Source: an uncultured Gammaproteobacteria bacterium (GTDB lineage Bacteria; Pseudomonadota; Gammaproteobacteria; GCA-001735895). Taken from it: a stretch of 54,626 nt of DNA. The position numbers and the translations under genes are program-made. Positions 9,802 through 18,375 of this stretch are shown here, piece by piece. The stretch spans positions 1-54,626 of the forward strand of contig CAMYLU010000025.1 of assembly GCA_947259485.1 (NCBI GenBank). The letters are read 5' to 3'. The notes beneath the pieces are model-generated. The model was not told where the DNA came from, ran no database searches, and saw only the letters and a program-made list of their open reading frames with translations. How positions within the stretch are numbered: position 1 is the stretch's first letter; each line of letters begins with the position of its first letter.

Positions 9802-10785
9802 ATGTTGAGTTCCCTTAGCCACGTCGCAGCCGTCATCACAGGACTGGCATTACTTGTCTGGAGCGCAGACAAGTTCGTCGAGGGCGCAGCGGCCATGGCC
9901 CGCTTACTGGGTGTTTCAATCATGATCATCGGTATCACGATCGTAGGTTTCGGTACTTCGGCACCCGAGATCGTGGTTTCGATCGTCGCGGTCATGCAAG
10001 GTACTCCTGATCTCGCAATTGGTAACGCTCTCGGTTCCAACATTGCAAACATCGGCTTGATCCTTGGCGTCACCGCGATCCTCGCGCCAATTCCGATCGT
10101 GACTCGCCTGTTTAAAACCGAGTACCCGTTGCTGTTGCTGGCCACGGCAGTAATGACGTGGAGCCTGTTCGATTTAACACTCGATATTGTCGACGGTTTT
10201 GCCCTTTTCGGACTATTGCTGCTGAGCCTTTACCACCTGGTTCGCGAACACCGTCGACATCCGGCCGAGTATGCCCAGGAGGAACATGAACTCGAAGAGA
10301 TGGTCCACGAATTAAAAATGTCCGCTGCCATCGGCTGGTTGTTACTGGGGCTAGTGGTACTGGTCGGCAGTTCCAAGCTGCTGGTCTGGGGAGCATCCAG
10401 CATCGCTCAGACCTTCGGCGTCAGTGAACTGATTATCGGCCTTACCATCGTCGCGCTCGGTACCAGCCTGCCCGAGCTCGCGGCATCAATTGCCAGTCTC
10501 AAAAAAGGCAAACCCGATCTCGCGATCGGCAACGTGATTGGTTCCAACCTGTTCAATTCGCTCGCAGTCATTGGTTTGCCGGCATTATTTACGACTTTTA
10601 GCATCAATGCCTCCGCACGCTCGCGCGATCTGGTGGTTGTCGTCGTGCTGACACTGGCACTGCTGCTATTGTCACGTTTTCCGGCCGCCGTACCGCGCCA
10701 CCTCACCCGCATCAAGGGCATCTTCCTGTTCGCGGCTTTTGTCATTTACCAGCTATATTTGTATTATGAAGTCGCCGTGGGATAA
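9802..10785 (+). CDS. yrbG: YrbG/CaxA-type calcium/sodium antiporter
   Basis: This 327-residue inner-membrane protein is built from two inverted repeats of five helices. The two alpha repeats are clear: GFGTSAPEIVVSIVAV with GNALGSNIANIGLILG in the first half, and ALGTSLPELAASIASL with GNVIGSNLFNSLAVIG in the second. These carry the Glu and Asn residues that bind cations in the Na/Ca exchanger superfamily. A charged cytoplasmic loop (residues about 145-175) joins the halves. The gene heads the conserved yrbG-kdsD-kdsC-lptCAB order and ends 2 bases before kdsD. Confidence 0.93.
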   Translation: MLSSLSHVAAVITGLALLVWSADKFVEGAAAMARLLGVSIMIIGITIVGFGTSAPEIVVSIVAVMQGTPDLAIGNALGSNIANIGLILGVTAILAPIPIVTRLFKTEYPLLLLATAVMTWSLFDLTLDIVDGFALFGLLLLSLYHLVREHRRHPAEYAQEEHELEEMVHELKMSAAIGWLLLGLVVLVGSSKLLVWGASSIAQTFGVSELIIGLTIVALGTSLPELAASIASLKKGKPDLAIGNVIGSNLFNSLAVIGLPALFTTFSINASARSRDLVVVVVLTLALLLLSRFPAAVPRHLTRIKGIFLFAAFVIYQLYLYYEVAVG

Positions 10786-10787
10786 CT

Positions 10788-11762
10788 ATGACAAGACACG
10801 CCTATATCGAGCTAGGCCTCGCTGTATTAAGAGCTGAAGCGGACGCAATTTCAAGCCTGACCGAACGCCTGGATCAGAGCTTTCACGACGCCTGCGAATT
10901 GATACTTAAATGCAATGGTCGTATCGTTGTCACCGGGATGGGGAAATCCGGACATATTGCCAACAAAATTGCGGCAACCCTGGCCAGCACCGGAACACCC
11001 GCCTTTTTCATGCATCCCGGTGAGGCCAGTCACGGCGACCTCGGTATGATCACCGCGCAAGACCTCGTAATAGCATTATCAAATTCCGGTGAAACCAGCG
11101 AAATCACACTGTTGTTACCGCTGCTGAAACGCCTCGGTATTCCCCTGCTCGCGCTAAGCGGAAAACCAGCTTCCACCATAGCCCGGAGTGCTGATATCCA
11201 TCTCGATGTCAGCGTGGCCAAGGAAGCCTGTCCACTGGGCCTGGCACCCACGTCAAGTACCACAGCTGCGCTCGCGATGGGTGATGCGCTGGCCGTGGCA
11301 GTGCTGGAAGCACGCGGTTTCACCGAAGAAGACTTCGCCCTGTCGCACCCCGGGGGTAACCTGGGTCGTCGCCTGCTGCTGCGCGTCAGCGACATCATGC
11401 ATACCGGCAACGCCATTCCGCTGGTCACCGCTGAAACCACGCTCAAGGACACTTTATTGGAGATGACCGCCAAGGGCCTTGGTATGGCGGGAGTCATCGA
11501 TTCCGGAAATAATAAGCTGGTAGGAATTTACACCGATGGCGACCTGCGCCGCACCTTTGAAAAAATGCCGGATATCGGCTCGGCACGAGTGCAAGACTTC
11601 ATGACCGCAAACTGCGTGACCATCGAGGCTGATCGCATTGCCAGCGAGGCATTGAAAATCATGCATGACAAGAAAATCAATTCCCTGATGGTGGTCGACG
11701 CAGACCGCAGCGTTCAGGGTGCGTTAAACATGCATGATTTATTAAGAGCTGGTGTTGTATAG
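10788..11762 (+). CDS. kdsD: D-arabinose 5-phosphate isomerase
   Basis: KdsD converts D-ribulose 5-phosphate to D-arabinose 5-phosphate, the precursor of the LPS sugar Kdo. The 324-residue protein has an N-terminal SIS domain (GMGKSGHIANKIAATLASTG, HPGEASHGDLG, SNSGETSEI) and a C-terminal pair of CBS domains from about residue 205. The start is an ATG (MTRHAYIELG) 2 bases after yrbG. kdsC follows after 9 bases, so two consecutive Kdo-pathway enzymes are co-expressed. Confidence 0.97.
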   Translation: MTRHAYIELGLAVLRAEADAISSLTERLDQSFHDACELILKCNGRIVVTGMGKSGHIANKIAATLASTGTPAFFMHPGEASHGDLGMITAQDLVIALSNSGETSEITLLLPLLKRLGIPLLALSGKPASTIARSADIHLDVSVAKEACPLGLAPTSSTTAALAMGDALAVAVLEARGFTEEDFALSHPGGNLGRRLLLRVSDIMHTGNAIPLVTAETTLKDTLLEMTAKGLGMAGVIDSGNNKLVGIYTDGDLRRTFEKMPDIGSARVQDFMTANCVTIEADRIASEALKIMHDKKINSLMVVDADRSVQGALNMHDLLRAGVV

Positions 11763-11771
11763 GAGAAATGC

Positions 11772-12299
11772 ATGACAAGCAGCGCTAGCGACAGTGCGAG
11801 GCAGGTACGATTGCTTATCGTCGATATCGACGGTGTACTCACCGATGGTGGATTAACTTTCGATAACCGCGGAGAAGAATACAAGACATTTAACTCTCTC
11901 GATGGCCACGGCATTCGCATGTTGCTCGATTGTGGAATCGAGGTTGCGGTTATAACCGGCCGTAATTCGGAAATTGTCAACCATCGCATGGGCGAACTCG
12001 GGGTCAAGCATATTTACCAGGGTTATCGCGATAAATTAGAGGCTTTCGAAAAACTGCTACAGGATACCGGGCTTGAGCCCGGAAACATTGCTTATGTTGG
12101 AGATGATTTGCCTGATCTGCCAATAATGCAGCGAGTAGGCCTGGCAGTTGCGGTACAAAATGCACATGGCTTTGTCAAACAGCATTGCGACTGGGTCACC
12201 GATGCAGCGGGTGGTAAAGGGGCGGTACGAGAGGTAAGCGATTTCATCTTGAAAGCACAGTCCCTGCTCGATGCCCGGCAACAAAGCTACCTCGTATGA
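11772..12299 (+). CDS. kdsC: 3-deoxy-D-manno-octulosonate 8-phosphate phosphatase
   Basis: KdsC removes the phosphate from Kdo 8-phosphate, giving Kdo for LPS. At 175 residues it is a minimal HAD phosphatase with the nucleophile motif VDIDGVLTDGGL (both Asp residues present), motif II ITGRNS, the Lys of GYRDKLEAF, and the motif GDDLPDLP. An AGGAG ribosome site precedes the ATG. Its end overlaps the start of lptC by four bases (ATGA), coupling Kdo synthesis with LPS export. Confidence 0.97.
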   Translation: MTSSASDSARQVRLLIVDIDGVLTDGGLTFDNRGEEYKTFNSLDGHGIRMLLDCGIEVAVITGRNSEIVNHRMGELGVKHIYQGYRDKLEAFEKLLQDTGLEPGNIAYVGDDLPDLPIMQRVGLAVAVQNAHGFVKQHCDWVTDAAGGKGAVREVSDFILKAQSLLDARQQSYLV

Positions 12300-12853
12300 A
12301 CCTGCGCATTTTGGTATTGGTATTCGTTCTCGGTATCGGCGCGATCGCGGTCGGTTGGGTTTACGAGTCGCGCCTGCGCAGCACAATCGAAAGAGCTGAT
12401 CTGATTATTCCCGACAATATCGATTACTACCTGACCAACTTGCATTATCGTGCGATGAATACCGACGGCAACGTCGACTACGAGTTTAATAGTCCGCGCC
12501 TTGAGCACTACCCCGGTAACGATGTCAGCATCATCGAGGTTCCTTCGCTAGAAATACTCGGCGACAGGGAACACTGGCAGGTCGATGCAACTAACGGTGA
12601 GTTCGTGCACCAGGACAATATCTTGCATCTGCGCGACCAGGTAGTGATGCAACGGCATGGCAACAATCCAATGCAGATGTACGGCGAAAGTATCAGCTTC
12701 GAGCCGGACCGAGACCTGGTTAGCAGTGATGGCAAGATCACATTGCGCAGCAAGCAGGCCCGCATCGAAGCCGAGCAAGCTTTTTTTGATCTCGCCGGCA
12801 AGGTATACCGATTCAACAAAACACGTGCGACTTACTATCATGAAGAAAGTTAA
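12296..12853 (+). CDS. lptC: LPS export protein LptC
   Basis: This 185-residue protein has a single N-terminal membrane helix (LRILVLVFVLGIGAIAVGWVY) and a periplasmic beta-jellyroll domain with typical LptC stretches such as YYLTNLHYRAMNTDGNVDYEF and LHLRDQVVMQRHGN. LptC links the LptBFG ABC transporter in the inner membrane to the LptA bridge and passes LPS on. Its 3' end overlaps the lptA start by 14 bases in another frame, and lptB follows. lptF and lptG are not in the window, as is usual for this cluster. Confidence 0.94.
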   Translation: MNLRILVLVFVLGIGAIAVGWVYESRLRSTIERADLIIPDNIDYYLTNLHYRAMNTDGNVDYEFNSPRLEHYPGNDVSIIEVPSLEILGDREHWQVDATNGEFVHQDNILHLRDQVVMQRHGNNPMQMYGESISFEPDRDLVSSDGKITLRSKQARIEAEQAFFDLAGKVYRFNKTRATYYHEES

Positions 12854-13343
12854 AGCTGTTGTATTATTTTTGCTGTTGCTTCCCACACAACTCTGGGCGC
12901 TCAGCTCCGATGGCGACCAGCCGATCGAAGTCGAGGCCGATAGTCTCGAAGTCAGGGAAACCGAAAACATCAGTATCTACGAAGGCAGCGTCAACCTGGT
13001 GCAAGGAAGCCTGCAGATTAGTTGCGACCGCATGGTGATACATTTTAATAACGCCAACGAGCTGCAGCTCATCGAAATGACTGGCGACCCGGCTCGTTTT
13101 CGGCAACTCGATGATGATCAACAGGAAATGTTAGGGCAGGCAAAACAGATCGACTACGCCGAAGCCCAATCGGTTCTCGAGCTGCGTGGTACGGCACGTT
13201 TCAGTCATGCGGGGGATATCATCGAAAGTGACCTGATCCGCGTCGACACTGAAAGCAACGGCATCAAGGCCGGTAGTTCGGAATCCGATCGGCGCGTCAA
13301 GATGCTGATTAAGCCTCGACAAGATTCAACAGCTGCCGAATAG
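12840..13343 (+). CDS. lptA: LPS transport periplasmic protein LptA
   Basis: LptA polymerises into the periplasmic bridge that carries LPS to the outer membrane. The 167-residue precursor has a clean signal peptide ([20 protein letters not shown]) and the OstA-like motifs [35 protein letters not shown] and [16 protein letters not shown]. The frame is open further upstream, but the ATG at 12840 begins the signal sequence, so I chose it. It overlaps the lptC end and is followed 8 bases later by lptB. Confidence 0.95.
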   Translation: MKKVKAVVLFLLLLPTQLWALSSDGDQPIEVEADSLEVRETENISIYEGSVNLVQGSLQISCDRMVIHFNNANELQLIEMTGDPARFRQLDDDQQEMLGQAKQIDYAEAQSVLELRGTARFSHAGDIIESDLIRVDTESNGIKAGSSESDRRVKMLIKPRQDSTAAE

Positions 13344-13351
13344 ATCTGTTG

Positions 13352-14086
13352 ATGAGCGATACCAATCTACTGGAAGCAGCTGAACTAGCCAAGGCTTACA
13401 ACAAGCGGGAGGTCGTCAAATCGGTTTCACTGCGTGTCGCAGGCGGGGAAATCGTCGGCCTGCTCGGCCCTAACGGTGCCGGTAAAACAACTTGTTTTTA
13501 CATGATTGTCGGCCTGATCAACAATGACTCGGGCAGCATCAGGCTCAATAACCAGACCATTAGCGATCTGCCGATGCATCTACGCGCCAAACTGGGGATA
13601 GGCTATTTACCGCAGGAGGCCTCGGTATTTCGCAGTCTCACCGTGGCGCAGAATATCCTGGCCATCCTGCAACTGCGCAAGGACCTCGATCAGGACGCAC
13701 GAAATCAAACGCTGGAACATTTGATGGACGAGTTTCAGATCGAGCATCTGCGCGATACCGACGGCATTTCTCTCTCAGGTGGAGAACGACGCCGCGTGGA
13801 AATCGCGCGTGCACTGGCCAATCAACCCGAATTTATCTTGCTGGACGAACCCTTCGCCGGGGTAGACCCCATCTCTGTCATCGACATCCAGTCAATAATC
13901 CGGCAGCTCGCCGAACGCGGGATCGGGGTATTGATAACCGATCATAATGTTCGCGAGACTCTCGGGATATGCGATCGAGCCTATGTTATGGGGGACGGCG
14001 AGGTCCTGGCCGAGGGCAATCCGGGCCAGATTCTCGATAATAAAATAGTTAGAAAGATTTACTTGGGAGACGATTTTAAGCTATAA
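13352..14086 (+). CDS. lptB: LPS export ABC transporter ATP-binding protein LptB
   Basis: LptB is the ATPase of the LptB2FG exporter that extracts LPS from the inner membrane. The 244-residue protein has Walker [10 protein letters not shown], the Q-loop YLPQEASVF, signature LSGGERRR, Walker [13 protein letters not shown], and the H-loop in [14 protein letters not shown] directly precedes the ATG; I prefer the ATG at 13352. It ends the lpt set; rpoN starts 61 bases later on the same strand. Confidence 0.97.
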   Translation: MSDTNLLEAAELAKAYNKREVVKSVSLRVAGGEIVGLLGPNGAGKTTCFYMIVGLINNDSGSIRLNNQTISDLPMHLRAKLGIGYLPQEASVFRSLTVAQNILAILQLRKDLDQDARNQTLEHLMDEFQIEHLRDTDGISLSGGERRRVEIARALANQPEFILLDEPFAGVDPISVIDIQSIIRQLAERGIGVLITDHNVRETLGICDRAYVMGDGEVLAEGNPGQILDNKIVRKIYLGDDFKL

Positions 14087-14147
14087 CTGTTCTCATGGGA
14101 GATAACAATTATCCGGACAAAATATCAGCCAGGGAACGGTCTCGCCT

Positions 14148-15641
14148 GTGAAACAAAGCCTGCAACTGCGAATAGGGCAAAGCCTTACGATGACACCCCA
14201 GTTGCAGCAGGCAATCAAGTTGCTGCAGCTCTCCTCGCTGGAATTACAGGCCGAAATCCAGGAAACCCTGGATGCCAACCCGCTACTCGAACAGGACGAC
14301 AATCTCGGTGAAATAACCGTTATCGATCCCGATGCACAACGGGATGGCGGCGCCAATGGCGAAGATGCTACCGATTTTAAAATTCCCGAAAGCCCGGTTT
14401 CAGAAAATCGAGCCGAACAAAGGTTGCCGGACGATCTCGAGATCGATGCGCGCTGGGAACATATTTACGATAACCTGCCCAATTCACCCAGCCAGTCTTC
14501 CGCTTCGGGAATTGATAACCGTGATATGTTTGAAAACCAGGCAGGTGCTGAGGATACGCTTAAAATTCACCTCACATGGCAGCTTGACTGTGCGCATATT
14601 TCGGAGACTGATCATGACATCGGTCTCGCGATTATCGACGCTATCGACGATAGCGGATATCTTAATGAAACGATCGAAGACCTCCACGAGGGCCTGGTGC
14701 AACAACACGAGGCGCTGGAGCTCGATGAAGTCGAAGCAGTATTGCACCTGGTGCAACGTTTCGATCCGGTAGGGGTCGCGGCCAGCTCACCGAGCGAATG
14801 CATGGCTATCCAACTGGAGCAATACGATCCTGAAACACCCTGCCTTTCCAAGGCAAAGGTTCTGGTTGAAAAGTACCTCGAGCATCTTGCCAATAACGAT
14901 GTAGCATTGCTTAAGCGTCGCCTGCAGGCCAGTGACAGCGAATTAGCGGAAATCATCAAGCTGATCCAGACCACCAACCCGCACCCGGGTCACAGTATTA
15001 GTGAAAACCACGCCGAGTATGTGGTACCGGATGTTTACGTCAGCAAGCATTCCGGACGCTGGGGAGTCAGCATCAACCCGGAACATGCGCCTCGCCTCAG
15101 GGTGAATGACCAGTACGCAAACCTGATCAAGCGCAGCGATAGTAGCGACCAGAATACCTATTTAAAAGATCATTTGCAGGAGGCGCGATGGTTTATCAAG
15201 AGCCTGCAGAGCCGCAACGAAACCTTGCTGCGTGTCGCAACAGCCATTGTTGAACGCCAGCAGGCGTTCCTGGATTATGGTGAAGAGGCGATGCAGCCAA
15301 TGGTGCTTCGCGATATTGCGGAATTGTTAGAATTACACGAATCCACAATTTCGCGAGTAACCACTCACAAGTACATGCACACCCCGCGGGGTATACTCGA
15401 ATTCAAATACTTTTTTTCCAGTCACGTGGGTACCGCCGATGGCGGTGAATGCTCAGCCACGGCGATTCGGGCAATTATTAAAAAATTCGTCGCCGCCGAA
15501 AAGCGGGAGAAACCATTAAGCGATAACAAGATTGCAACTTTATTGGAGCAACAGGGAATTAACGTAGCCAGAAGAACCGTAGCTAAATATAGGGAAGCGT
15601 TAAATATTCCACCATCCAATGAGCGTAAACGTCTCTTTTGA
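14148..15641 (+). CDS. rpoN: RNA polymerase sigma-54 factor
   Basis: RpoN directs polymerase to -24/-12 promoters and needs AAA+ activators. The 497-residue protein starts with GTG and the activator-binding region I (LRIGQSLTMTPQLQQAIKLLQLS), followed by an acidic region II, a core-binding middle domain, the HTH near residue 395 and the RpoN box (ARRTVAKYRE) near the C-terminus. It lies between lptB and hpf in the order seen widely in proteobacteria, linking it to the nitrogen-PTS genes downstream. Confidence 0.98.
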   Translation: MKQSLQLRIGQSLTMTPQLQQAIKLLQLSSLELQAEIQETLDANPLLEQDDNLGEITVIDPDAQRDGGANGEDATDFKIPESPVSENRAEQRLPDDLEIDARWEHIYDNLPNSPSQSSASGIDNRDMFENQAGAEDTLKIHLTWQLDCAHISETDHDIGLAIIDAIDDSGYLNETIEDLHEGLVQQHEALELDEVEAVLHLVQRFDPVGVAASSPSECMAIQLEQYDPETPCLSKAKVLVEKYLEHLANNDVALLKRRLQASDSELAEIIKLIQTTNPHPGHSISENHAEYVVPDVYVSKHSGRWGVSINPEHAPRLRVNDQYANLIKRSDSSDQNTYLKDHLQEARWFIKSLQSRNETLLRVATAIVERQQAFLDYGEEAMQPMVLRDIAELLELHESTISRVTTHKYMHTPRGILEFKYFFSSHVGTADGGECSATAIRAIIKKFVAAEKREKPLSDNKIATLLEQQGINVARRTVAKYREALNIPPSNERKRLF

Positions 15642-15692
15642 GACACTAACGATTCGCAGCAATGCGGATCACACAGCCGAGGAGATAAAAAG

Positions 15693-16010
15693 ATGCAAGT
15701 CAGTTTAAGCGGTCATCATGTAGAAATAACTGAATCCCTGCGCAACTATGTCAATGAAAAAGTCGGCAAGCTTGACCGGCATTTCGACCACGCGCTGGAC
15801 ATTCACATCGTACTAACTGTGGAAAAACTGCGCCACAAGGCAGAAGCCACATTGCATGTCAGTGGCAGTAACCTGCATGCGGATGATGTACAGGAAGATA
15901 TGTATGCCGCGATTGATGGCCTTGTTGACAAACTTGATCGCCAGGGAAAGAAGCACAAGGAAAAACTGAAGAATCACAGGCTTAAAGGCGCGCCAGCCGA
16001 GCTAGCCTGA
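15693..16010 (+). CDS. hpf: ribosome hibernation-promoting factor, short form
   Basis: This 105-residue protein binds the 30S subunit in resting cells and promotes inactive 100S ribosomes. It shows the family start QVSLSGHHVEITESLRNYV, then the HFDHALDIHIVL and DDVQEDMYAAIDGLVDKLDRQ stretches, ending in a basic tail. The C-terminal dimerisation domain of long HPF is absent, so it is the short form. A GAGG-type ribosome site precedes the ATG. A strong terminator follows 10 bases after the stop. Confidence 0.96.
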   Translation: MQVSLSGHHVEITESLRNYVNEKVGKLDRHFDHALDIHIVLTVEKLRHKAEATLHVSGSNLHADDVQEDMYAAIDGLVDKLDRQGKKHKEKLKNHRLKGAPAELA

Positions 16011-16020
16011 AATTAAACCA

Positions 16021-16048
16021 GGGGGAGCTTGCTCCCCCCTTTTTTTTC
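16021..16048 (+). terminator. Rho-independent terminator after hpf
   Basis: GGGGGAGC and GCTCCCCC form a perfect 8-base stem, with at most a few bases in the loop, followed at once by a run of eight or nine T. It should end the rpoN-hpf transcript and separates it from the ptsN group. Confidence 0.92.
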
Positions 16049-16139
16049 CCGAAACGAGATCCATTACACTTGCATACTCGCTCAATTCGACTAAGATTCG
16101 CGCATCAATACTAGGTAGCCCACATTTAAACTTCGAACA

Positions 16140-16592
16140 ATGACAATTTCTGCACTTTTGTCACCACAAGGTATTTTTCTAGATACTGAAATTACCAGTA
16201 AAAAAAAGCTCCTCGAATTGATCGCAAACATCGTGGCTGATCGAACCCAGCTTTCAGAATCGGCGATATATAGTAGCCTGTTGAATCGTGAACGCCTGGG
16301 CAGCACCGGACTTGGCCAGGGTTTTGCCGTACCCCATGCGCGCCTGGAAAACCTGGACCATACCATGGGCTTTTTCTTTCGACTGAATGATCCGGTAAAT
16401 TTCGAATCACCTGACAATCAGCCGGTCGACCTGGTATTTACCATCATCATTCCCGAACAAGCGACCGAAGAACACTTGATCATACTGTCGTCGCTCGCCG
16501 GTATATTTTCCAGACCGGAGATTTGTGAAGCGATCCGAAGCGCGGCTAGCAAGGAAGAAATCGCACAAATCATCGAATCAGCCGAGCAATGA
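16140..16592 (+). CDS. ptsN: nitrogen-PTS enzyme IIA (EIIA-Ntr)
   Basis: PtsN is the last phosphoacceptor of the regulatory nitrogen phosphotransferase chain. It carries no sugar and controls processes such as potassium transport and sigma-54 functions. The 150-residue protein has the phosphoacceptor His66 in GFAVPHARLE, and the preceding LLNRERLGSTGLGQG is typical. A terminator lies upstream, so it probably starts a new transcript. Its stop overlaps the following 79-codon gene by four bases (ATGA), then rapZ follows. Confidence 0.95.
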   Translation: MTISALLSPQGIFLDTEITSKKKLLELIANIVADRTQLSESAIYSSLLNRERLGSTGLGQGFAVPHARLENLDHTMGFFFRLNDPVNFESPDNQPVDLVFTIIIPEQATEEHLIILSSLAGIFSRPEICEAIRSAASKEEIAQIIESAEQ

Positions 16593-16828
16593 GATCCTCG
16601 TTAATAATTCGTGAATTTCTCTCCCGCTACCAGCAAAAACTAAAACTAACCTTCACTTCTCTCGAGGTCGGTCTTGAGCGCGAAATTAAATTGTCGCGCC
16701 AGGCTTCAAACACCTTTGATGCTGCGGACTATTTCAACTTATTGCAAATAAACGGGTACAATGCCGCACAAGATTTTATCACGCGCCAAAAGCAGGCCGT
16801 TTCGCAGGATTTTGAACTTTCAGACTAG
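16589..16828 (+). CDS. 79-residue HPr kinase/phosphorylase remnant lacking the kinase core
   Basis: Residues 1-32 (LIIREFLSRYQQKLKLTF, then GLEREI) resemble the start of HPrK, where the family has a 'VR.LF.....KL.L.W..G..G..R.I' pattern. Residues about 47-70 (YFNLLQINGYNAAQDFITRQ) resemble the extreme C-terminus of HPrK ('NYILQL.G...... F..R...'). Everything between, including the P-loop and the signature motif of a roughly 310-residue enzyme, is missing. The frame is open and overlaps ptsN by ATGA, exactly where hprK stands in related clusters (ptsN-hprK-rapZ). It cannot be a kinase. It may be a fossil from an in-frame deletion or a retained mini-protein. The family match is from memory, not from a search. 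Confidence 0.6.
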   Translation: MRSSLIIREFLSRYQQKLKLTFTSLEVGLEREIKLSRQASNTFDAADYFNLLQINGYNAAQDFITRQKQAVSQDFELSD

Positions 16829-16849
16829 AGCTTCGAGGATGACAGAAAA

Positions 16850-17707
16850 GTGAAACTGGTGATTGTCAGCGGCCTGTCCGGTTCCGGAAAAACCGTAGCC
16901 CTGCATACCCTGGAGGACGCGGGATACTATTGCATCGATAACCTGCCGCTGGGAATGCTGCCGGAACTAGTCGATAACATGATCAATACCACGCCGGAGC
17001 CATATGACCTGGTAGCGATTGCCATCGATGCCCGCAGCGGTGTCGACAATACAGATCGTTTCGATGTCATCATGCAACAGATTAGCAAGCATTCACTGCA
17101 GCTTAAAGTTCTGTTCCTGACCTCGGATACTTCCAGGCTACTAAAACGATTCAGCGAAACCCGCCGCAAACATCCACTTTCCAGAACCGGTCTGCCGTTA
17201 GCCGATGCCATTCAGCAAGAAAAGAAATTGCTGGAAGATATACATGCCAACGCCGACCTTTCAATTGATAGTTCAAATTTAAGTGTGCACGAACTGCGGC
17301 AAATGATCATTGATCAACTGTTGTCGCAAACAACTTCAGAGATGGGTGTATTGATTCAGTCTTTCGGTTTTAAAAACGGTGTCCCGCCCGATACTGATTT
17401 TGTTTTCGATGTCCGCTGCCTGCCCAACCCTCATTGGGAAAAAAATCTTAGGCCATTAACCGGATGCGACCAGGCGGTGGTCAAGTACCTCGAAAAATAC
17501 GAAGACGTCGAGAAAATGTTTGCCTCAATCTATTCTTTTCTGACTGACTGGATTCCTCGCTTCGAAAAAGAGAATCGCAGTTATATGACGATATCGATCG
17601 GTTGTACCGGTGGCAAGCATCGCTCGGTATATCTGGCAGAGCGAATCACCGCCGAATTCAAAAAGGACCGCGGCAACCTTTCCACCCGTCATCGGGACAT
17701 GACATGA
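16850..17707 (+). CDS. rapZ: RNase adapter / nucleotide-binding protein RapZ
   Basis: RapZ is a cytoplasmic P-loop protein that, in enterics, brings small RNAs of the GlmZ pathway to RNase E and senses glucosamine 6-phosphate. The 285-residue product starts with GTG and shows Walker A SGLSGSGKTVAL, then DAGYYCIDNLPLGMLPEL, and the C-terminal YMTISIGCTGGKHRSVYLAE. Its stop overlaps the next gene by four bases. It is part of the ptsN-(hprK remnant)-rapZ-EIIA-HPr cluster. Confidence 0.96.
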   Translation: MKLVIVSGLSGSGKTVALHTLEDAGYYCIDNLPLGMLPELVDNMINTTPEPYDLVAIAIDARSGVDNTDRFDVIMQQISKHSLQLKVLFLTSDTSRLLKRFSETRRKHPLSRTGLPLADAIQQEKKLLEDIHANADLSIDSSNLSVHELRQMIIDQLLSQTTSEMGVLIQSFGFKNGVPPDTDFVFDVRCLPNPHWEKNLRPLTGCDQAVVKYLEKYEDVEKMFASIYSFLTDWIPRFEKENRSYMTISIGCTGGKHRSVYLAERITAEFKKDRGNLSTRHRDMT

Positions 17708-18102
17708 GCGTCGGGATACTGGTGATAACCCACGAAGATACAGGCGCGCAACTGGTCAGCGTTGCCAGCACAATCTTCGAACAGCCAGCGATAGCGATTT
17801 CCCTGGTGTCAGTGCCCGCGGACCTCGAACCCGCGGTACTCGGCAAGTATGCGGATTTGATACACGACGCGATAAAGGATCGGGATAATGGTCAGGGCGT
17901 ACTGGTACTCACCGATGTATATGGAGCGACACCCGATAACCTCGCCAGGTATTTCAGTCGCGATTACAATGCGCGAGTTGTCAGCGGGATTAACTTGCCG
18001 ATGCTGCTGCGTGTATTGAACTACCCGCAACAACCGCTGGAGCAAATGTGCGAAACCGCTCTCGAAGGCGGCAGAAGCGGTATTCAACTGGAACAAGAAT
18101 GA
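17704..18102 (+). CDS. PTS EIIA component of the mannose family (regulatory)
   Basis: This 132-residue protein has the EIIA-Man fold pattern: GILVITHEDTGAQL with phosphoacceptor His10, VLVLTDVYGATPDNLARYF, and SGINLPMLLRVLNY. I start it at the ATG at 17704, which overlaps the rapZ stop (ATGA). No IIB, IIC or IID genes are present, so it probably belongs to the incomplete regulatory PTS found in many proteobacteria rather than to a sugar importer. It overlaps ptsH by four bases. Confidence 0.9.
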   Translation: MSVGILVITHEDTGAQLVSVASTIFEQPAIAISLVSVPADLEPAVLGKYADLIHDAIKDRDNGQGVLVLTDVYGATPDNLARYFSRDYNARVVSGINLPMLLRVLNYPQQPLEQMCETALEGGRSGIQLEQE

Positions 18103-18368
18103 TCAGCGAAAACATTACCATCGTGAATAAACTCGGCCTGCATGCACGTGCAGCTTCCAAGCTGGTAAACTGCGCCAGCCAGTTCGAAAGCGAGGTATTC
18201 ATTACCCGCAAGGGAAATCGCGTTAATGCCAAGAGCATAATGGGCGTTATGATGCTTGCCGCCAGCAAGGGTGCCGAACTCGAGCTGGAGGTCGAGGGTA
18301 ACGACGAACAGGCCTGCCGCGACACGATAGTGGAGTTAATAAAAGACCGCTTCGGCGAATCCGAATGA
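18099..18368 (+). CDS. ptsH: HPr phosphocarrier protein
   Basis: The 89-residue protein carries the EI-dependent phosphoacceptor His15 (KLGLHARAAS) and a Ser at exactly position 46 in NAKSIMGVMMLAASKG, the site that HPr kinase phosphorylates where that enzyme exists. The start ATG overlaps the stop of the EIIA gene. The cognate kinase gene upstream is reduced to a remnant and enzyme I is not next to it, so phosphate must come from an EI encoded elsewhere. Confidence 0.95.
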   Translation: MISENITIVNKLGLHARAASKLVNCASQFESEVFITRKGNRVNAKSIMGVMMLAASKGAELELEVEGNDEQACRDTIVELIKDRFGESE

Positions 18369-18375
18369 CCGCAAC

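Noticed and set aside
16070-16097. TTGCAT-16-TAAGAT as a promoter for ptsN
   Set aside because: Three and four of six matches only; too weak to list, although a promoter is expected after the terminator.
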